From positions 1-64,000 of the forward strand of contig JAPPLJ010000016.1 in NCBI GenBank assembly GCA_028819475.1: 64,000 bases of DNA, in the 5' to 3' direction. Every line of letters starts with the position of its first letter. Positions within the stretch are counted from its first letter, which is position 1. This document shows positions 60,290-64,000 of this stretch, one piece after another. Position numbers and translations under genes: made by a program. This DNA comes from Rhodospirillaceae bacterium (GTDB lineage: Bacteria > Pseudomonadota > Alphaproteobacteria > Bin65). The notes under the pieces are model-generated. The model was not told the origin of the DNA. It saw nothing but the letters and a program-made list of their open reading frames with translations, and did not search any database.

Positions 60290-61374
60290 TGGCGTTCGAT
60301 CCCGATCGACCCTTCAACGACCTTCCAGACCTACCACCGGCCTCCGAAACCGAGACAAAGGCCATTCTTCGGAGTTGCATTACCGCGCGCGCGGCACTGG
60401 CGGAGCTCCGCGTCTCCGGGACTCTCATCCCGAACCAGGCGATGCTGATCAACTCGATCCCCCTGCTCGAAGCGCAGGCGAGTTCCGAGATCGAGAACAT
60501 CGTCACGACGGCAGACCGGCTGTTCCGCTATGCCAACGACGCGGCGGGTCGAGCCGACCCTGCCACCAGGGAAGCTCTGCGCTACCGCACCGCCTTGCAC
60601 AGCGGTTTCGAGATGCTGAACCAACGGCCGGTTTCGACCGCTATCGCGGTCGAAGTCTGTCGAACGATCAAGGGCGTCGAGCTGGACATTCGCAACACGC
60701 CGGGAACGGCGTTGGTGAACGATGCGACCGACGAGGTCATCTACACGCCGCCGGAGGGAGAGGATGTTCTCCGGAGCAAGCTGGCCAACTGGGAGCGCTA
60801 CATTCACGAGACCGAGGAGATCGATCCGCTGATCCGGCTTGCGGTCATGCACTACCAGTTCGAGGCGATCCACCCGTTCGTCGACGGAAACGGCCGGACC
60901 GGACGCGTGCTGAACCTGCTCTATCTCGTTGACAAGGGCCTGCTCGACATTCCGGTCCTCTATCTCAGCCGGCACATCATCCGGAACAAGGCGCTCTACT
61001 ACCGGCACCTGCTCGAGGTGACGACCCGGCAGGACTGGGAAGCATGGATACTGTTCATACTGGAGGCTGTCAGAACGACGGCGGAATGGACCACGGCGAA
61101 AATCCGCGCGATCCGTGAGCTTCTCGACGAGACGGGCGCCGCAATTCGACGGAGGATGCCGAGAATCTACTCCCGGGAGCTGACGGAACTGATCTTCGTG
61201 CATCCCTACTGCCGGATCGGCGACGTGGTCAAAGCGGATATCGCCAAGCGCCAGACGGCCGCCGTTTACCTGAAGGCCCTCGCAGCCGAAGGCATCCTCC
61301 AGCAAATCAAGGCGGGGCGCGAGAACCTCTACATCAACCCGCCGCTTCTGGCGCTTCTGGCCGAGGACGCGTGA
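60289..61374 (+). CDS. Fic/DOC family protein
   Basis: The 361-residue protein has the active-site motif HPFVDGNGRTGR at 195-206 and an N-terminal inhibitory helix with S65-SEI-E69-N70, matching [S/T]XXXE[G/N], the class II Fic rule. The C-terminal third is a winged-helix domain (AVYLKALAAEGILQQIKAGRENLYINP), which is typical of the Fic proteins that bind DNA and sometimes regulate themselves. AMP transfer to an unknown target is the family expectation. ATG 60289 lies 10 bases after AGGA. It is unrelated in base composition to the AT-rich Fic gene at 2407, so they are independent copies. Confidence 0.9.
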   Translation: MAFDPDRPFNDLPDLPPASETETKAILRSCITARAALAELRVSGTLIPNQAMLINSIPLLEAQASSEIENIVTTADRLFRYANDAAGRADPATREALRYRTALHSGFEMLNQRPVSTAIAVEVCRTIKGVELDIRNTPGTALVNDATDEVIYTPPEGEDVLRSKLANWERYIHETEEIDPLIRLAVMHYQFEAIHPFVDGNGRTGRVLNLLYLVDKGLLDIPVLYLSRHIIRNKALYYRHLLEVTTRQDWEAWILFILEAVRTTAEWTTAKIRAIRELLDETGAAIRRRMPRIYSRELTELIFVHPYCRIGDVVKADIAKRQTAAVYLKALAAEGILQQIKAGRENLYINPPLLALLAEDA

Positions 61375-61646
61375 CCATGCGCAACGCGGCAGCACCCTGA
61401 CCGTGCCCGCATACTGTCGAACGGCGCTCGGGCAGGATGCCAATCGGGACCGTAACGCTTTGGTTTTCCGGATCGAACGGGATCAGGAACGGAAGGCGGA
61501 ACAACATGCGCGACACGCATCTTCCGCCGCACCCTGCATTCCGATGATCCGGCAGCAATGATTATGTATCTTCAGGTTTGCGTGACCGCAGGGCGGCCGT
61601 TCGGGTCTATCCGGCCGCCGTATCTCTTCTAACCCATTGATTTATT

Positions 61647-61722
61647 TGGTGCCGCAAGAGGGACTCGAACCCCCGACCTCCTGATTACAAATCAGATGCT
61701 CTACCGGCTGAGCTATTGCGGC
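61647..61722 (-). tRNA. tRNA-Thr (UGU)
   Basis: On the minus strand the 76-base molecule has a 7-bp acceptor stem (GCCGCAA pairing with TTGCGGC), a D arm, the anticodon loop TTTGTAA with anticodon TGT, and the T arm GGGGGTTCGAGTCCC. The 3' end is discriminator A and a template-encoded CCA (61647-61649). TGT reads ACA and other ACN threonine codons. There is no integration signature (no direct repeat of its 3' end seen nearby). Confidence 0.96.
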
Positions 61723-61825
61723 GCCGCGCTCCCCCGCCCTCGGCAAATTCGGGTTGGGGGCGGTTCCGGGCCGCCGGCGATATCGGGCGGGCGCCCCGAA
61801 ACATCAAGAGATGATCGAGAGACTA

Positions 61826-62290
61826 TCAGGCGGCCAGCCAGCGGGCGAGCGCCTTGTCCGGGTCGGCGAGGCCGTCGACCGAATCGTACCAGTGGTCTTC
61901 CCAGCCCTGCTCCGGCAGGCCGGCGAACACCATCAGGTTGAGCGGATAGGCCTCGCTGTCGGTGCAGCGGCGGAAATCGTCGCGGAACAGGAAGACCGGC
62001 TTCTCCCAGGCGATCGCCATGCCGAGCTCGACCATCACACCCTCGTCGGGCGGGCAGCCGTTGACCACGGCGAAAATCCCGTCGCTGTCGCGCACGTCGC
62101 GCAGGTCGGCCTGGCCGATGCGCCAGGCCCAGCCGGGCGCCGCCTTGTCGACCTGGTTGTTGCGCGCGAACGGCTCCCAGACCTCGGCGCCGATGGCTTC
62201 GAGCGCGGCGGCGAGCTCCGCCAGCGGGCCGGCGCGCTGCTGGCCGGAAAAGCCGTAGGGATTGGCGAGATACAGGGTTTTCCGGGCCAT
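61826..62290 (-). CDS. Nucleoside 2-deoxyribosyltransferase-like protein
   Basis: The 154-residue protein has the Rossmann-like fold of nucleoside 2-deoxyribosyltransferases: YLANPYGFSGQQR at the start, the DSDGIFAVVNGCPPDEGVMVELGMAIAWEKPVFLFRDDFR core with the catalytic-type Glu in DEGVMVELG, and a C-terminal Tyr. Such enzymes move or hydrolyse deoxyribose from purines and pyrimidines; many relatives are hydrolases of unclear substrate. It is divergent from ilvD with 184 bases between, which contain no gene. Confidence 0.85.
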   Translation of the reverse strand: MARKTLYLANPYGFSGQQRAGPLAELAAALEAIGAEVWEPFARNNQVDKAAPGWAWRIGQADLRDVRDSDGIFAVVNGCPPDEGVMVELGMAIAWEKPVFLFRDDFRRCTDSEAYPLNLMVFAGLPEQGWEDHWYDSVDGLADPDKALARWLAA

Positions 62291-62474
62291 GACGCCGCGT
62301 CCTGGAAATTTCGCAATCGGCCGAACCGCCCGGACGATAGGTCATGCCCGTCCGCCGGTCCATGGCATCCCGCCCCTGCGCCACCCGTGCCGCTTGTCCG
62401 CTCCGGGCGCGCGCCGGTAATGTCGCCGCCTGACAGGCCATCATCGAAACATCATTGATTTTGGGGAGTCCGCC

Positions 62475-64000
62475 ATGACCGGCAACGGCGCCTTCGACAA
62501 GTCCAAGATGCCCTCCCGCCACACCACGGTCGGGCCGGAGCGCGCGCCCCACCGGGCGTTCCTCTACGCCATGGGCGTGACCGAGGAGGAGGTCGCGCAA
62601 CCGCTGGTCGGTGTGGCGGCGGCGTGGAACGAAGCCGCGCCCTGCAACATCTCCCTGCACCGCCAGGCCCAGGCCGTGAAGCACGGCGTCGCCGCGGCCC
62701 GGGGCACGCCGCGCGAATTCGCCACCATCACCGTGACCGACGGCATCGCCATGGGCCACGAGGGCATGAAGGCCTCGCTGGTCAGCCGCGAGATCATCGC
62801 CGATTCGGTCGAGCTGACCATGCGCGGCCACGGCTATGACGCGCTGGTGACGCTCGCCGGCTGCGACAAGAGCCTGCCGGGCATGATGATGGCGATGTGC
62901 CGGCTCAACGTGCCGGCCGTGTTCATCTACGGCGGCTCGATCCTGCCCGGCCGCTACCGCGGCAAGGACGTCACCATCGTCGACGTCTTCGAAGGCGTCG
63001 GCCAGCACGCTGCCGGCCATTGCGAAGACGAGGATCTGCGCGAACTGGAGCTGGTCGCCTGCCCGTCGGCCGGCTCGTGCGGCGGCCAGTTCACCGCCAA
63101 CACGATGGCCTGCGTGTCCGAGGCAATCGGCCTGGCGCTGCCCGGCTCGGCCGGCGCGCCGGCGGCCTTCGAATCCCGCGACCAGCTGTGCGAAAAGTCC
63201 GGCGAGGCGGTGATGGAGCTGCTGCGGCTCAACCTGCGGCCGCGGGATATCGTGACCCGCGCGGCGCTGGAGAATGCCGCGGCGGTGGTCGCGGCGACCG
63301 GCGGCTCGACCAACGCCGGCCTGCATCTGCCGGCGATCGCCAACGAGTGCGGCATCGACTTCGACCTCTACGACGTCGCCGAGATTTTCCGCAAGACGCC
63401 CTACATCGCCGACCTCAAGCCGGGCGGAAAATACGTCGCCAAGGACATGTACGAGGTCGGCGGCGTGCAGGTGGTCATCCGGGAACTGCTGGATGCCGGC
63501 CTTCTGCACGGCGATTGCCTGACCGTCACGGGCCGGACGCTGGCGGAGAACTGCGCCGGCGTGACATTCCCCGAGGGGCAGGACGTCGTCTACCGGGTGA
63601 AGGAGGCGCTGGCGCCGACCGGCGGCGTCGTCGGCCTCAAGGGCAACCTGGCGCCGGAGGGCGCGATCGTGAAGGTCGCCGGCATCGCGCCGGAAGGCCA
63701 GACCTTCACCGGCCCGGCCCGGGTCTTCGAGTGCGAGGAGGACTGTTTCGACTATGTCACCAAGGGCGGCGTGCAGGAGGGCGATTGCCTGGTCATCCGC
63801 TACGAGGGGCCGAAGGGCGGGCCCGGCATGCGCGAGATGCTGGCGACCACGGCGGCGCTCTACGGCCTCGGCATCGAGAATGTCGCGCTGATCACCGACG
63901 GCCGCTTCTCCGGCGGCACCCGCGGCCTGTGCGTCGGCCATATCGGGCCGGAGGCCGCGGTCGGCGGCCCCATCGGCCTGTTGCGGGACGGCGACATCGT
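62475..64000 (+). CDS. ilvD: Dihydroxy-acid dehydratase (partial, runs off the window)
   Basis: About 508 codons are present of a usual 555-575. The enzyme dehydrates dihydroxy-isovalerate and -methylvalerate in branched-chain amino acid synthesis, using an iron-sulfur cluster. Visible signatures are the first Cys in [33 protein letters not shown], the second cluster Cys in [16 protein letters not shown], and the C-terminal [20 protein letters not shown]. It starts at ATG 62475 with GGGGAG upstream (TTGGGGAGTCCGCC). The last ~50 residues lie beyond base 64000, so the stop codon is not seen. An IlvD/Edd paralogue acting on sugar acids is the main alternative, though the cysteine pattern favours IlvD. 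Confidence 0.93.
   Translation, partial: MTGNGAFDKSKMPSRHTTVGPERAPHRAFLYAMGVTEEEVAQPLVGVAAAWNEAAPCNISLHRQAQAVKHGVAAARGTPREFATITVTDGIAMGHEGMKASLVSREIIADSVELTMRGHGYDALVTLAGCDKSLPGMMMAMCRLNVPAVFIYGGSILPGRYRGKDVTIVDVFEGVGQHAAGHCEDEDLRELELVACPSAGSCGGQFTANTMACVSEAIGLALPGSAGAPAAFESRDQLCEKSGEAVMELLRLNLRPRDIVTRAALENAAAVVAATGGSTNAGLHLPAIANECGIDFDLYDVAEIFRKTPYIADLKPGGKYVAKDMYEVGGVQVVIRELLDAGLLHGDCLTVTGRTLAENCAGVTFPEGQDVVYRVKEALAPTGGVVGLKGNLAPEGAIVKVAGIAPEGQTFTGPARVFECEEDCFDYVTKGGVQEGDCLVIRYEGPKGGPGMREMLATTAALYGLGIENVALITDGRFSGGTRGLCVGHIGPEAAVGGPIGLLRDGDI

Noticed and set aside
61647-61722. tRNA-Thr as an integration site for a genomic island
   Set aside because: No integrase gene and no direct repeat of the tRNA 3' end were seen within the window.
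61713-63941. Long minus-strand open frame opposite ilvD
   Set aside because: The plus strand encodes a clear dihydroxy-acid dehydratase; the minus frame is a GC-bias shadow rich in Arg, Ala and Gly.

Overview
The window is about 64 kb of GC-rich chromosome, densely packed with short intergenic gaps. Gene content (PstSCAB-PhoU-PhoB, TRAP uptake, AmpG-type permease, EamA exporters, malate synthase, TtuD-type glycerate kinase) and codon use suggest an alphaproteobacterium, probably a metabolically versatile Rhodospirillales-like heterotroph. That placement is inference from gene content; no rRNA or phylogenetic marker was available to confirm it. Three stretches depart from the background: an AT-rich Fic gene (about 2290-3640), a 4.26-kb transposon (37972-42231), and the AT-rich control region at about 57010-57230.

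Layout. 1-8.7 kb: an aldehyde:ferredoxin oxidoreductase family enzyme, a foreign-looking Fic protein, an M20 amidohydrolase, an EI24-family membrane protein, a PfkB sugar/nucleoside kinase and an AmpG-like permease. 8.8-15.1 kb: a complete phosphate operon on the minus strand, pstS-pstC-pstA-pstB-phoU-phoB, preceded by three 11-bp PhoB-type repeats. 15.2-26.3 kb: malate synthase, an EamA exporter, a soluble FrdA/FrdB-like pair, an FMN reductase, a ThDP enzyme, an isochorismatase-family amidase, a secreted protein of unknown function and an isocitrate-lyase-superfamily enzyme. 26.3-27.3 kb: a BrnT/BrnA toxin-antitoxin pair. 27.3-37.9 kb: a catabolic region with a BenE permease fused to a glutathione S-transferase, a flavin monooxygenase, an enoyl-CoA hydratase, a TRAP transporter, a VOC protein, a citryl-CoA-lyase-like enzyme and a PaaK-like CoA ligase.

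37972-42231 is a complete IS1595/ISXO2-type transposon. It has perfect 25-bp terminal inverted repeats and an 8-bp target duplication (AATACAAA). It carries seven tightly coupled genes on one strand: transposase, two paralogous coiled-coil proteins, a 24-residue peptide, an m4C-type DNA methyltransferase, a PD-(D/E)XK endonuclease and a small AT-hook-like protein. It therefore looks like a self-mobile restriction-modification system. It landed in the last codons of the CoA ligase and replaced that protein's C-terminus.

42.3-50.4 kb: an alpha/beta hydrolase (the rest of the interrupted operon), a MetE-like enzyme, pyruvate kinase, glycerate 2-kinase, a class III aminotransferase, a PqiA-like protein and two small membrane/coiled-coil proteins. 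50.6-57.0 kb: a five-gene overlapping operon led by an unusual fusion, an SO_0444-type metal permease with a 14-histidine loop joined to an HflK-like SPFH domain. It is followed by HflC-like and HflK-like proteins, a periplasmic binding protein and a small membrane protein. A ZnuA-like zinc-binding protein and a Na/Pi cotransporter run divergently, with an 11-bp palindrome between them that resembles a Zur site. This looks like a metal-homeostasis locus built around SPFH scaffolds. 60.0-64.0 kb: a second Fic gene behind a striking array of TGTCGA motifs, a tRNA-Thr(UGU), a nucleoside deoxyribosyltransferase-like protein and the 5' part of ilvD, which runs off the window.
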